DNA of 64,000 bases, taken from NCBI RefSeq assembly GCF_030065545.1, contig NZ_JASJNC010000008.1:1-64000 (forward strand), in the 5' to 3' direction. This stretch comes from Marinicella marina. Its GTDB lineage: Bacteria > Pseudomonadota > Gammaproteobacteria > Xanthomonadales > Marinicellaceae. How positions within the stretch are numbered: the stretch's first letter is position 1; every line of letters begins with the position of its first letter. A program made the position numbers and the translations under genes. Under the pieces are notes generated by a model. That model ran no database searches and was not told the DNA's origin. It was given only the letters and a program-made list of their open reading frames with translations. Positions 41,428 through 51,892 of this stretch are shown one piece after another.

Positions 41428-44400
41428 CTACTTCTGACCCTGCCAATATAATTGACTTATGCCTAAAAGTGTATCAAATCCGTGTCGATAAATTAAATCA
41501 TCACCAAAGTCACAGTTGATAATCACATTCTCAACATCATTACCGTTTAAGGTTCCAGAGTTATTGATTATTTCACAAGATTGAATCGGGTCATCTGGTT
41601 GGTATTGTATCGAAACCTCAAAGTCACTTTCGTCATCAATGGGGGTTGCAAAAACAAAAGCACCCTCCTCTGTAATGATTAAATTATCTTCTAAATTATT
41701 TTGCAAAACCATAAAGTTAGCAGGAATTAAATCTAAGACATAGCCGCCGATAAAATATTGATTTATTTCGCAATTGATTAAGACATCTGAAACATCTGAA
41801 CCTGAAATGGTTCCACTTCCATTTGATATCGTACATGTTTGGTTGGGTGATGTTGGCATGTTAAGCACTGTAACGTTGTAGGTTGTACCATCTTGCAAAG
41901 GCTCTATAAACTCAAAGAGATTGTTGCTTTGAACCACCAAATTTTCACCTGTATCATCCATTGAAAGTGTCAGTGTGTTGCCATTGGCCAGTCCGCTTAC
42001 AGTTCCACCTACAGTATGAACATCAGTTGCACATACGACCTCAATATCATCTACATTGGCACCATTGATTTGCCCAGTAGCTTGGCTAACCTGACAAAAC
42101 TGATTGGGTGTGGTCGGTTGGGTCAAAACGGCAACGGAATAATTCGCCCCATCGTCTATGGCTGTATTAAAAGTATTTGATCCATTAGAAGAGATAATTA
42201 AATCATCTGCTCCGTTGTTTTGAAGAACCACTGAATTTCCTGGGTCTAAACCTGAAACATTGACTGCTACAGAGTATTGTAGAGTGACGCAATCAACAGT
42301 AACAATAACATCATTACCTGCCAAGGTGCCGGAACTGAAATTGGTGAAGCTACAGGTCTGATTGAGTGATTCTGGTTGATCAGTAATTTCCAAGTCAAAT
42401 ACAGAGCCATCATCTAGGGTAGATATAGTTTGTGTACCGTTGGAGTTAAAGGTTAATGTATCAACACCATTACTAAAACTGACGCCATCACCTATTAGGT
42501 TAGAGACCTCGACATTAACATCATATTGATTAGTGACGCAGGTGACTGAAATATCTGTGACATCAGCACCTGCAAGCGTGCCGGAGCCATCGTTGTTGCT
42601 GCCACCAGTAACTGTACAAGTTTGGTTGGGCGTAGTTGGTTGGGTTAAAACTGTCACACTGTAATCAGACAAATCATCTAAACCCATTGAAAAAGTAAAA
42701 CTGCTGTCAGTATTGATAACCAAATCATCGGTTAGATTGTTTTGTAAAACAACACCATTACCATCAGCCAATCCAGTGATACTGCCACCAATGGTAAAAT
42801 TATTTAAATCAAAAATATACGCTGAACCAGAATCAGTTCCATGGGCATCATCATTAAATGCACCTATCAATACCCTGTCAGCAGAAAAGCTAACTGCAGA
42901 GCCAAATCTATCACCTTCTGTCGTGTCCCCAGGAATTAGTTTGGAGAACTCATTCCAATTATTACCATCGAACTTGAAAAAATAAGCTGAGCCTGAATCA
43001 AATCCTTGATTATTGTCATTTAACGCACCCACCAGGGCACTATCACCTGAGAGGCTTACTGAGTTACCAAAGTTGTCATTGTTTTCAACATCACTGGCTA
43101 TCAACTTAGTTGACTCTATCCAGTTATTATTGACAAAATCAAATACATAAGCAGAGTTTGCCATAGAGCCCACCAATGCCCTATTGTTGGATAAACTTAC
43201 TGATTTACCAAATTGTTCATTGGAAGCACCATCACCTGGTATCAACTTTGTTGTTTCATTCCAACTAATTCCATCATAATTATATATATAAACCGAACCA
43301 GAATTAGTACCAAGATCATCATCCCATTCGGCACCAACTAAAGCACGATTATCCAATAGGCTAACTGCCGATCCGAAATGATCATTGGCCACTCCGTCAG
43401 CAGCCGTTAATTTCATTGTTTCAGTCCAATTGATGCCGTCGTAATCAAACACATAAGCTGAGCCCACACTGCTATTTTCCCAGAATGCACCAATCAAAGC
43501 CCGGTCTCCTGATAAACTCACAGCATTGCCAAAACTGGCATTAAATGATGGGTCGCTGGCTTTCAGTTTGGCAGTTTCAACCCAGTTGTTACCATCAAAC
43601 TCAAAAACATATGCAGAACCAGAGCCTGCCGATTGATCATCTTCTTTAAAAGCACCAATCAGAGCTCGATTACCGGATAAGCTCACGGAATTACCAAAAT
43701 TATCACCTGCTGATCCATCACTGGCCGTTAGGATGGCAATTTCATTCCAGTTAGTACCATCAAACTCATAAATGTATGCTGACCCAGTTAGATTAAAATT
43801 AATATCGTCTCCAGGGGCCCCCACTAAAGCTAGATTACCGGAAAGGCTGACAGATGCTCCATAAGAATCAAAAGCAGCGCCATTGTCAACGCCACCATCA
43901 ACAGTAGTTAAATTCGTTGTTTCTTGCCAATTAATACCATCAAAATCGAAAACATAAGAGGACCCTGAATCAACCCCTTCATTGTTGTCGCTCCATGCTC
44001 CAATCAGTGCACGATTGCCAGACAAGCTGACTGAATAACCAAAAAAATCAGACACAAATCCATCGGTGGCTGTCAACTTAGCAGTTTGAATCCAATTACT
44101 TTCATCAAAGTCAAATACATAGGCCGAGCCAGAATCACTGTAAATACCATCATTTGCATAGGCACCTACCAAAGATCTATTTCCTGAGATGCTAACGGAC
44201 AGACCAAAAAAATCATTGGCAACAGCATCATCAGCTGTCAATTTAATTGTTTCATCCCAACTTCCAGCATCATAAGAAAAAATATAGACCGAACCTGATT
44301 GATCACCTTGACCATCATCAAAAGGTGCACCAATTATTAACCGATCACCTGACTGATCAACGGCATAACCAAATTGATCACCCGGGGCCGCGTCAGAGGC

Positions 44401-45210
44401 AACTAACTTATTGGTCTCATTCCAGTTGTTACCGTTATAATTAAAGACATACACTGAGCCAGAAGAAGTACCTCCATCGTCATCACGCACAGCGCCAATG
44501 ACTACGCGGTCACCCGAAACGCTTACAGATGTCCCAAATTGGTCATTAGAAGCACCGTCATTAGCTATCAGCTTTGCTGTTTCATTCCAATTAACCCCAT
44601 CAAAATCATACACATAAGCTGAGCCTGAACCAGGGATTTGGCCATCTTCCCTTGTGGCACCCACCAAAGCTCGGTCACCTGAAAGACTCACGGAAATACC
44701 CAAATAAGCATGTGATGAACCATCGTTGGCTGTCAGTTTGGTGGTTTCAATCCAGCTACTGCCATTAAAATCATAAACATAAGCTGAACCTGAATTTCTA
44801 CCATTGTCATCGTCCCATTGCGCACCTATCAACGCTCGGTTACCTGATAGGCTTACCGCTGAACCAAACTGATCATTGGAAGCTCCATCTGATGGGGTTA
44901 AAAACCCAGATACACTCCAGCTCAAGCCATCGTAGTCAAAAACAAACACAGCACCTGAACCAGCCATAACAGGTGCCCCAATTAATGCTCGGTTACCGTC
45001 TACTGAAACACTCCTGCCAAATTCACTGCCTTGACCACCTAAATCTGCTGGTGATGGTAATAACTTGGTTTCTTGAACCACTGATTTAAGTGCAGACCAT
45101 TTGACATCACTTATACCATCTGGCCGTTGTTGATCCATATCTGCCTGAACAGCAAATGTTTTAAGTAAAAGAATAGAGAATAAAATAAATTGAATTTTGT
45201 GTTTAAACAT
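41428..45210 (-). CDS. Secreted FG-GAP repeat protein with five Cys-paired tail repeats
   Basis: This 1260-residue exported protein has a signal peptide (FILFSILLLKTFAVQA). About 14 FG-GAP-like repeats of roughly 55-60 residues follow, each of the form FG.SVSLSGNRALIGA followed by GSAYVFDFDG. They should fold as beta-propeller blades similar to integrin heads. From about residue 840 come five repeats of about 85 residues, each with a VVLQNN strand and a QTC...VxC cysteine pair ending before the next repeat. The C-terminus reads LIYRHGFD plus 16 residues. It is probably surface-exposed or released and may bind ligands or divalent cations. The substrate is unknown. A GGGA ribosome-binding site precedes ATG 45210. 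Confidence 0.8.
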   Translation of the reverse strand: MFKHKIQFILFSILLLKTFAVQADMDQQRPDGISDVKWSALKSVVQETKLLPSPADLGGQGSEFGRSVSVDGNRALIGAPVMAGSGAVFVFDYDGLSWSVSGFLTPSDGASNDQFGSAVSLSGNRALIGAQWDDDNGRNSGSAYVYDFNGSSWIETTKLTANDGSSHAYLGISVSLSGDRALVGATREDGQIPGSGSAYVYDFDGVNWNETAKLIANDGASNDQFGTSVSVSGDRVVIGAVRDDDGGTSSGSVYVFNYNGNNWNETNKLVASDAAPGDQFGYAVDQSGDRLIIGAPFDDGQGDQSGSVYIFSYDAGSWDETIKLTADDAVANDFFGLSVSISGNRSLVGAYANDGIYSDSGSAYVFDFDESNWIQTAKLTATDGFVSDFFGYSVSLSGNRALIGAWSDNNEGVDSGSSYVFDFDGINWQETTNLTTVDGGVDNGAAFDSYGASVSLSGNLALVGAPGDDINFNLTGSAYIYEFDGTNWNEIAILTASDGSAGDNFGNSVSLSGNRALIGAFKEDDQSAGSGSAYVFEFDGNNWVETAKLKASDPSFNASFGNAVSLSGDRALIGAFWENSSVGSAYVFDYDGINWTETMKLTAADGVANDHFGSAVSLLDNRALVGAEWDDDLGTNSGSVYIYNYDGISWNETTKLIPGDGASNEQFGKSVSLSNNRALVGSMANSAYVFDFVNNNWIESTKLIASDVENNDNFGNSVSLSGDSALVGALNDNNQGFDSGSAYFFKFDGNNWNEFSKLIPGDTTEGDRFGSAVSFSADRVLIGAFNDDAHGTDSGSAYIFDLNNFTIGGSITGLADGNGVVLQNNLTDDLVINTDSSFTFSMGLDDLSDYSVTVLTQPTTPNQTCTVTGGSNNDGSGTLAGADVTDISVTCVTNQYDVNVEVSNLIGDGVSFSNGVDTLTFNSNGTQTISTLDDGSVFDLEITDQPESLNQTCSFTNFSSGTLAGNDVIVTVDCVTLQYSVAVNVSGLDPGNSVVLQNNGADDLIISSNGSNTFNTAIDDGANYSVAVLTQPTTPNQFCQVSQATGQINGANVDDIEVVCATDVHTVGGTVSGLANGNTLTLSMDDTGENLVVQSNNLFEFIEPLQDGTTYNVTVLNMPTSPNQTCTISNGSGTISGSDVSDVLINCEINQYFIGGYVLDLIPANFMVLQNNLEDNLIITEEGAFVFATPIDDESDFEVSIQYQPDDPIQSCEIINNSGTLNGNDVENVIINCDFGDDLIYRHGFDTLLGISQLYWQGQK

Positions 45211-45506
45211 GTTCCCTCAAATTTAAAAAAAGTAGTGAAAGTATTAAAAGCTGTCCTTAGTATTTCAGTATGTGCGGTAATTTTTTTATCACATGTTTCG
45301 AACGCTTCATTTCAATTGAAACTTAACATGTGGACGCCCTAAAAATGAGTTTAAAGATCATATAGGAATGAATGAATAAGTACAATGAATAGCTTTCGAC
45401 CGCAGTATATTTATTTAGTTTATTTTTTTAATCAAATGGGTGAGATTAATACTATATCCACGTCTTAATTATGATGGTATACATATTTTGACAGGAAAAG
45501 AATTTT

Positions 45507-46043
45507 TTATGGCAACATCCTTTTCAAAGTATTGTCTTTGATAATGTAATGATGAAACAAGCTGGCTGTGGCGTGTAATCCTATCAACCAATAGCCAGCT
45601 ATGCCCAACCATTCATGCAGTTCTTCTGTGATTTCAGCAAATGACTCATTAGGCAGCAATACGTTGGGTAAATGAACACCCAGTAAATTGATGGTTTTGC
45701 CTTCAAAACCAATCGTTAACCAACCCAAAACAGGCATTAAAAATAAAAAGCCGTAAAGTATCAGGTGTACCATTTGACTGGCTACACGTTGCCACTTGGG
45801 TGGTTGAGGATGAATGGGTGGCGCTTGGTATTTTAGCCGCAGCCAAATTCTCACTAAAAGTAAAAACCAGACACCCATTCCCAGGACAAAGTGCCAATTT
45901 TTAATGGCATCCCGAGCATCACTGCCCTTAGGGTACAAAACCCTTAACTCGATACACAAATAAACCGCTATCAGTAAAACCAACATCAACCAGTGTATTG
46001 CCATTGAGCCGCTGTTGTATTTTAATTGATGGTTGTTTTTCAT
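45507..46043 (-). CDS. Cytochrome b561-family membrane protein
   Basis: This 178-residue protein has four membrane helices and histidines placed for two b hemes: AIHWLMLVLL near the N-terminus, NWHFVLGMGVW, HLILYGFLFL and GLHATASLFHHYI. Small b561 proteins of this group pass electrons across the inner membrane, for example from superoxide or quinol. I use ATG 46043; a TTG at 46052 would add three residues. The neighbours are secreted proteins, so context does not point to a partner. Confidence 0.83.
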   Translation of the reverse strand: MKNNHQLKYNSGSMAIHWLMLVLLIAVYLCIELRVLYPKGSDARDAIKNWHFVLGMGVWFLLLVRIWLRLKYQAPPIHPQPPKWQRVASQMVHLILYGFLFLMPVLGWLTIGFEGKTINLLGVHLPNVLLPNESFAEITEELHEWLGIAGYWLIGLHATASLFHHYIIKDNTLKRMLP

Positions 46044-46107
46044 ATCAGTCAATCCTATCCTTGCTGGCAGTTATGATCATTAATTACCCAACTAAAACGC
46101 ATATTCT

Positions 46108-47304
46108 TCAATCAAAACCGTCTTTAAAGATGACACTGATGGATGAAACCCGCAAGGTAAACTGGGCTGAGTCATCATTGCTGTCATAGCTAGGCCAACT
46201 TGTGAAATCCCCCACAGTGATGTGGTAATTGAAGTTCAAATTAGCCAAATCTTCAATGAAATCGATGTTGTAGTCGTCTGGATTTGAGGCCCAGCCATTC
46301 AATGTGTTATCAGTTAAAGTATTGTCACCTGGGTTGACTTCTGGAATCGGCAAGTTGTAATCAAGCCACCATTGATCAGGCCTCAAGGTGAACCAACCTT
46401 CATTGGTCTCGTGAGCAATTAATAATGGATCGGTGGAGTCATCATCATCACTGTCCCAAAAAAAGCCCCTGATTGATTGTGACTTTGATAAAAAATCACC
46501 GAAAACACTTTTGTAATTGTCTGAAATACCTGTGGTTTTAATAGATGTTTCCGTAGCCAGCAAATCAAATCTCGCACGGTTGGTACTGTCAAAATATCCA
46601 TCAACATCATGGTTTGGGTCGGTATCAGCATCGCCAAACAAACCAAAAGGAAACAAAGCATCTAAGTTAATTGAAGTGGTTTCACCGTTACTCACTGCCC
46701 CAACCCATAAGTTACCCTCGCTGTCTGAGAATCCCAGTCCTTGAGCGGGTCGCACTGCTGTGAAGTTGTTGCCTGTTCCAAACCCCAGCTGTATGGTGAT
46801 ATCAGATATCTGCTTCCCAGTGACATTCAGGTATTTTTGGAAAACCCGATGTGCAGCCGCGTTTCCAGCAGAATCCGTGACATCGTATACCAAATCAACG
46901 GCGGTTCCAGTTTGGGTGGTCGCCAGTTTGAATCGTTTACTTGATTGAAAGGGGTCTGAACACTGTTTGGTGGTTAAATCAAAAGGATTCACCCCAGCTG
47001 TCATCAGACAATTTGAGCCATTCACATCATCATCAAACACCACCGACATTCCTGGAGAGACCACATCACTCTCGACCCAAATCACAGCCCCATAACTGGT
47101 TGTGAGGTTACTGTCAGTATAGATTGAACTGGCATAAGTCTCCTCGGCTATAAAGGGGCCTGTGTCAACCAAAATATTAGCACCATTCCACTGTTCAATA
47201 TGTCCACTCAATACATTCATTGAAAGACTGAGTCCCAACAATGCCAAACCACAATTACTCGCTTTATTTTTTACATTTTTATCTCTCATGCTCACACCCT
47301 TCAT
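46108..47304 (-). CDS. Secreted protein with C-terminal GFD tail (choice-of-anchor F-like)
   Basis: This 398-residue protein has a signal peptide (NCGLALLGLSLSMNVLSG) and no recognised catalytic motif. The mature part is rich in Asp, Asn and Thr, and repeats NPDD/DSDDDDSTD-like acidic loops, suggesting calcium-stabilised beta structure. It ends FTLRVSSISVIFKDGFD. This resembles families defined by a variable C-terminal anchor, although I cannot confirm which. ATG 47289 (MRDKNV) has the better ribosome-binding site and is a likely alternative start. A tail fragment of a paralogue lies at 41329-41427. Confidence 0.6.
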   Translation of the reverse strand: MKGVSMRDKNVKNKASNCGLALLGLSLSMNVLSGHIEQWNGANILVDTGPFIAEETYASSIYTDSNLTTSYGAVIWVESDVVSPGMSVVFDDDVNGSNCLMTAGVNPFDLTTKQCSDPFQSSKRFKLATTQTGTAVDLVYDVTDSAGNAAAHRVFQKYLNVTGKQISDITIQLGFGTGNNFTAVRPAQGLGFSDSEGNLWVGAVSNGETTSINLDALFPFGLFGDADTDPNHDVDGYFDSTNRARFDLLATETSIKTTGISDNYKSVFGDFLSKSQSIRGFFWDSDDDDSTDPLLIAHETNEGWFTLRPDQWWLDYNLPIPEVNPGDNTLTDNTLNGWASNPDDYNIDFIEDLANLNFNYHITVGDFTSWPSYDSNDDSAQFTLRVSSISVIFKDGFD

Positions 47305-47396
47305 TTACACATAAGTATTATCTGATATAAAGAACTGAACTAACTTGATGGATATCAAAAGATTGTTGATACGTTTTATTTGTGGCTTCTAAAAAA

Positions 47397-48251
47397 TCAG
47401 TGATTGAATTTAAAATCTCTGATTTTCATTTCATAAAAAGGGTAATAATTTTCACTACCGTAGTGATTCCCAGCAATGATTCTGGTAGCAATCATAAAGC
47501 CCTCGTGATTGATGAATTCTGACAACTCAGCACCAAAACTTTGGAACTTGAATTGTTTTTCTGGATTGGCATTGCTCCAACGAGAAAACACCACGGTCTC
47601 AGGCTGCCCAGTATCGGTGATAAAAATATCAACGGATTGTCTCATTATGCTGCCATGCACAGTAACGCGTATTTGGTTGTGATTTATTTCTGACCACTCT
47701 AACCCGGGCTGTGGCAACAATGAAGCGATGCCCCATATGGTGGATTCAGCCACCATTCTTCCATAGGCCGATTGAGTGATATTGATGTCATTGCTTTTTT
47801 CTGCCATTGGAATCAAGCCATAAAACCACATTCTAGACTGGCTGTTGGTATTGATAAGATAATCATTGCCTGAGAATTTGATTAAACCTGATTGTTGTGA
47901 TTGTACTGACCAGACAAAACCTTTAGCTGGAGCCAGAATTTGCTGACATGAAACTTTTATTTTTTTTAGATTACCCGGTCTACCCATTGAAAAGTGACCG
48001 TCCATTGTAAATTCAGTACAAGGCGCAAGTAATGAACCTGGCTCGATCATAAAACTAAAATAGCGTTGAACTGCCGCTGGCATGGTGGCCACTTGTGACT
48101 TTTCAAACCGCTTGCCGATGCTGGGATGTTGAGATGATAACTGTTGCCAAACCTGTCTGCATCTTTTGTTATCGAAGTATTTATATGCCCTCATAAACAC
48201 CACTAAAACAACTAACACCATCAACACAATCATGCCTGCGGTCATCAACAT
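47397..48251 (-). CDS. DUF6544-like membrane-anchored protein
   Basis: This 284-residue protein has a single N-terminal membrane helix (GMIVLMVLVVLVVFM) and a beta-rich domain. Recognisable blocks are MPAAVQRYFSFM, TEFTMDGHFSMG and WSNANPEKQFKFQSFG, as in DUF6544/DUF6920-type proteins. No function is known for the family. It probably faces the periplasm. It lies between the GFD-tailed gene and tamB with separate spacing on both sides. Confidence 0.6.
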   Translation of the reverse strand: MLMTAGMIVLMVLVVLVVFMRAYKYFDNKRCRQVWQQLSSQHPSIGKRFEKSQVATMPAAVQRYFSFMIEPGSLLAPCTEFTMDGHFSMGRPGNLKKIKVSCQQILAPAKGFVWSVQSQQSGLIKFSGNDYLINTNSQSRMWFYGLIPMAEKSNDINITQSAYGRMVAESTIWGIASLLPQPGLEWSEINHNQIRVTVHGSIMRQSVDIFITDTGQPETVVFSRWSNANPEKQFKFQSFGAELSEFINHEGFMIATRIIAGNHYGSENYYPFYEMKIRDFKFNH

Positions 48252-48358
48252 ACCTCACTCAGGTTTAAGTTATATGGATTTTAACCTTTTGGCATCAAAA
48301 AGACGATTATTGCATCAGTAATAAAGCTGCAAATCAAACATGTCAATGACATAAACAC

Positions 48359-51300
48359 TCAGTCCTCACGGCTTGATGACTGTGCTTTCTTCTTTGGCAG
48401 TTCAGCTTTTCTGGTATAAACCAGTTCCATGGCTTGATTTTCTCCTTGTGTAGACTGCAGGTTAAGGTACTCATTGATCTTGTATTTAAGAATCCAGAAA
48501 CCCAAGCGACTGAAAAGACCTTGGTTATAGGAAACATAGAGCCGGTCATTAATTTTCTTACCCGCCTCGACCACTGTGTCTTTGGCAAAGCTGGATTCCC
48601 TCACTGTCAATACATCAATCCCGAACTGCGTTTGTATTTGATTAAACAAAGGACTGCTTTGATTCAAGCCCATAATAATGGCGGTTTGTTTGAGCTGTTC
48701 ACCGTTGATATTACCGGCATTTTCGACACCCCTACCTGTCATGATATAGGACAGTTTTTCAATATCAGGCAGTTCAGGTACAGAGAATAAATTAGATTGT
48801 AGGTTATCTACAGTGCCACCCAATTCAACCCCAGCAGTGACATCACCATCTAAGGATTGGCGGCTGGCTTTGACATTGAGCCTCGGGTTCTCTAAGGGTC
48901 CATTAAACATCAAATTGCCTGTCTCAATGGTCAGCTTTTGCCCATAAATTTCATAACTGCCATCAACCAACGTCAACGCACCAAAACCGCGCAGTGACTG
49001 AGTGGCACTTTGTGTAAGCTGAATTGAACCATCCAGAAAAGCATCCAAACCAATCACATCCAATTCTATCGGATTATTGATGTTGGCTTTGATGTCCAAT
49101 ATCACCGGATAATCACTGATGGTTTCTTGCTCAGCTTCAACAATAACTAAATCACCAGAATTACTGATGCTGCTGGCCGGTAGTTGTTTGACAATGACAT
49201 GCCCATAGTCAACATCAACTTGGCCTTTAATTGACATGTTTTGTTCATCAGCAATGATTGCCAACTCCGGAGAAACATTAAACTTCAGCTCGGGCAAATT
49301 GATGATCATGAAGTCATCACCACTGATTTGACCTTGGTAATCCCAACCGCCCTCAGTGACTTGTAAGCGGCCTTCAGTACTGATATTACCTTGTTTGATT
49401 TCGGCTAAATTTTGAGCTGATAAATTAATTTGATAAATGGGTTGTTTGATACCCTGTGTATTGATTTGGAGCATCAGATTTTCTACCACCGTGCCCAATC
49501 GATTGAGTTTGATATACCCATCGGGTTGTGACACATTGATATTGATGATGGGTTCGAACATGTCTCCATTGACTTGACCTTTGATAATAAGCCTGCCATT
49601 AATCTCACTGATTTCATCACTCAGTTCTTGAATCAATCTAGTCGATGTAAATAAACCATCAACATCCGCAGTCATTAGCCAGGTTTGATTCGCAGCATGT
49701 TCAAGCCCTGCATTCACTGTGATGAAACTTTCATCTGCCAGCTGACTAACCAGTGAAAGTTGAGTCTCCCGTTGTGAAGTTGATGCTTTGATATTAAATT
49801 GAGTGATATCAGTCCGATAAACTTCCTTCTCACCTTCATTGACAGCTATTGAACCATCAGCCAGCCTCAAATCTGAACTCAGCTGTAGCGCACCATCATG
49901 GTAATCATAGTCAACTATTCCAGCAAGAAATCCTGTGAGGTTAATCCCCTTGGGTAACAAGGCATTGATCGGCTGCAGATCAAAATCTTCAATGGCGATT
50001 TGCCCTTTTATGAGGTCAACTGTCGTTTGGGCACTGGCTCGTTCAGACTGAACCGATAAACACAATGAGCCAGAAGCCTTGTCTTGCCAACAAGCGGGCG
50101 CTATAACCAGCTCATCAGTTATTTTTATGGCTACAGCTTGCTGTAAAGTCAGTTGGTGTTGATCTTTGAAGGTGATTTCGTGTTGCTGCAGTTCACCTAG
50201 CCAGTGCCACGGACCGGTACTGGTGAATCCACCATTAATCGACAGTTTGTTTCGCAACCAGTCTTCTGTTAATTCAACAGCGATTTGGTGGTCATCAAGC
50301 CAACCGGTTTGGTTGATATTTATTGATGTGATCGATTGACCATTCATATCAATGTTCCGAGCATTTACCTTGCTACTTATTGACTGCCCCCACAAACCTT
50401 GTGACTGAGCATTTAATTGTCCCAACTCATATCCTTTAAAACGTAAAACATTGGCATCAGCAGTGAATTTAAAATCGGGACTTAAGGGATTACCTTTGAT
50501 TGATACATCGCTTTTGACTGCACCACCAAGACGCGCATCAATGGCCGCCAGATCATTCAATTCAATGGTGCCACTCAAATCAGCCATTTGCTTATTTAAA
50601 AGACCATTGAGCGTTACCTTATTGTTGCCGTACATCATTAAAAAATCTTCGGCACTGACATTTTCACTGTCTAGTTGAAGGTTGCCAGTAACAGCAAATG
50701 GCAGGTCTTTGAGCTGACCTTTCAGGCGGTTATTGGTAATGTTTACAGCGGTCTTTTCACCTGCCAAATGAGCACTTATATCAACGCTGCCATTGATTAA
50801 ACCTGACCACCCGGAGATTAACTGCTCTGGATTAAAGTCAATCACTTCAAGCTGATTATTTAATCTCACTTCATCTTGCCAGTTGAGTTGGGACTGTAAT
50901 TTAATCTGCCCATCTGGCGTGATTATATTGGCTGACTCGGTGCGTACACCATCAAGATTCCCATTGGCTAATAAAGCCACTTGTGTAGGCGGTAATTGCT
51001 CATGTGATAAAGCAGCATTGAGTTCAACTTGATAAGCAGACAATGGCCCTTTCACAGATGCAGCCAATTGATTAATAATGAGTGTACCCCTGCCCTGTTT
51101 TACAGTGGTTTGCGGTGCTTGCAGATCAAGCTCAAAAATTGGTTCGTTGTTTAGGTTTTTGATGTCACCGCCTAGTTGTAATTCTGTTTGCACAACACCA
51201 TCATCGACTTGCATTTGTTGTGCCACAGTTACAGTGTTTAAATCGCCACTGACAGCACCACTGCCTGAAATAACTGGTGTCTTTGGCTGTAACTGCCAAA

Positions 51301-51892
51301 GCGCTTCAACAGCATAGGTTAAATTTTGAAAATAGCTTATATCACCATCGATTGTAAAATTGGCCAGATCAGATTCAACTGAGAGGCTCTGAATAGTTGC
51401 GTTTTGACGCCCTAGTTCCGCAATCAGGTTAATTCGCTCAATGATTTGTGTTTGAGCAGGCAAGTTGAGCTGTAACTGATTAACATCGAGTGTCCTGATT
51501 GATATGGATAAAGGCAGTTCAATCCCGCTAAATGGTTCACCATCAGTATTCGCTTGCTCAACTTGTTTTGTTGTGATGCTTAATTGTTCTATGCTGAATT
51601 GATCCAGTATCAGATGCCGCTTAAAGAATTGCCAATCAGAAGTGTATTCTAATTTATTTGCAATTATTTCAATGCCTTGAGAGCTATATTTAAAGTCATT
51701 AATAACTAAGCCAGAAGCAAGTGTGCCCTCAATTTCAGCAAAGCTGACGTCTTGTTCAGAATACTTTATACCTTGATTGATGGCAAAACGACTGCCACTT
51801 TTGGTGTGCCACACAACAAAAAAAGTCAACATCAAAAGCACCACCAGCAACAGCAAGAAAAGCATGGCATATTTAAGTATTCGTTTGATCAT
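48359..51892 (-). CDS. tamB: Translocation and assembly module protein TamB
   Basis: This 1177-residue protein has an N-terminal membrane anchor (YAMLFLLLLVVLLMLTFFVV), a very long beta-taco/AsmA-like body and a C-terminal DUF490 domain. The end shows FSVPELPDIEKLSYIMTGRG and DRLYVSYNQGLFSRLGFWILKYKINEYL, the usual TamB signature. Length is close to E. coli TamB (about 1259). It bridges inner and outer membranes and is implicated in lipid transport and autotransporter assembly with TamA. Its start overlaps the tamA stop by four bases. Confidence 0.92.
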   Translation of the reverse strand: MIKRILKYAMLFLLLLVVLLMLTFFVVWHTKSGSRFAINQGIKYSEQDVSFAEIEGTLASGLVINDFKYSSQGIEIIANKLEYTSDWQFFKRHLILDQFSIEQLSITTKQVEQANTDGEPFSGIELPLSISIRTLDVNQLQLNLPAQTQIIERINLIAELGRQNATIQSLSVESDLANFTIDGDISYFQNLTYAVEALWQLQPKTPVISGSGAVSGDLNTVTVAQQMQVDDGVVQTELQLGGDIKNLNNEPIFELDLQAPQTTVKQGRGTLIINQLAASVKGPLSAYQVELNAALSHEQLPPTQVALLANGNLDGVRTESANIITPDGQIKLQSQLNWQDEVRLNNQLEVIDFNPEQLISGWSGLINGSVDISAHLAGEKTAVNITNNRLKGQLKDLPFAVTGNLQLDSENVSAEDFLMMYGNNKVTLNGLLNKQMADLSGTIELNDLAAIDARLGGAVKSDVSIKGNPLSPDFKFTADANVLRFKGYELGQLNAQSQGLWGQSISSKVNARNIDMNGQSITSININQTGWLDDHQIAVELTEDWLRNKLSINGGFTSTGPWHWLGELQQHEITFKDQHQLTLQQAVAIKITDELVIAPACWQDKASGSLCLSVQSERASAQTTVDLIKGQIAIEDFDLQPINALLPKGINLTGFLAGIVDYDYHDGALQLSSDLRLADGSIAVNEGEKEVYRTDITQFNIKASTSQRETQLSLVSQLADESFITVNAGLEHAANQTWLMTADVDGLFTSTRLIQELSDEISEINGRLIIKGQVNGDMFEPIININVSQPDGYIKLNRLGTVVENLMLQINTQGIKQPIYQINLSAQNLAEIKQGNISTEGRLQVTEGGWDYQGQISGDDFMIINLPELKFNVSPELAIIADEQNMSIKGQVDVDYGHVIVKQLPASSISNSGDLVIVEAEQETISDYPVILDIKANINNPIELDVIGLDAFLDGSIQLTQSATQSLRGFGALTLVDGSYEIYGQKLTIETGNLMFNGPLENPRLNVKASRQSLDGDVTAGVELGGTVDNLQSNLFSVPELPDIEKLSYIMTGRGVENAGNINGEQLKQTAIIMGLNQSSPLFNQIQTQFGIDVLTVRESSFAKDTVVEAGKKINDRLYVSYNQGLFSRLGFWILKYKINEYLNLQSTQGENQAMELVYTRKAELPKKKAQSSSRED

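Noticed and set aside
42780..45010. Many spaced near-repeats that could suggest a CRISPR array or satellite
   Set aside because: They are the coding repeats of the FG-GAP protein, in phase with one long reading frame and divergent in sequence, without fixed spacers.
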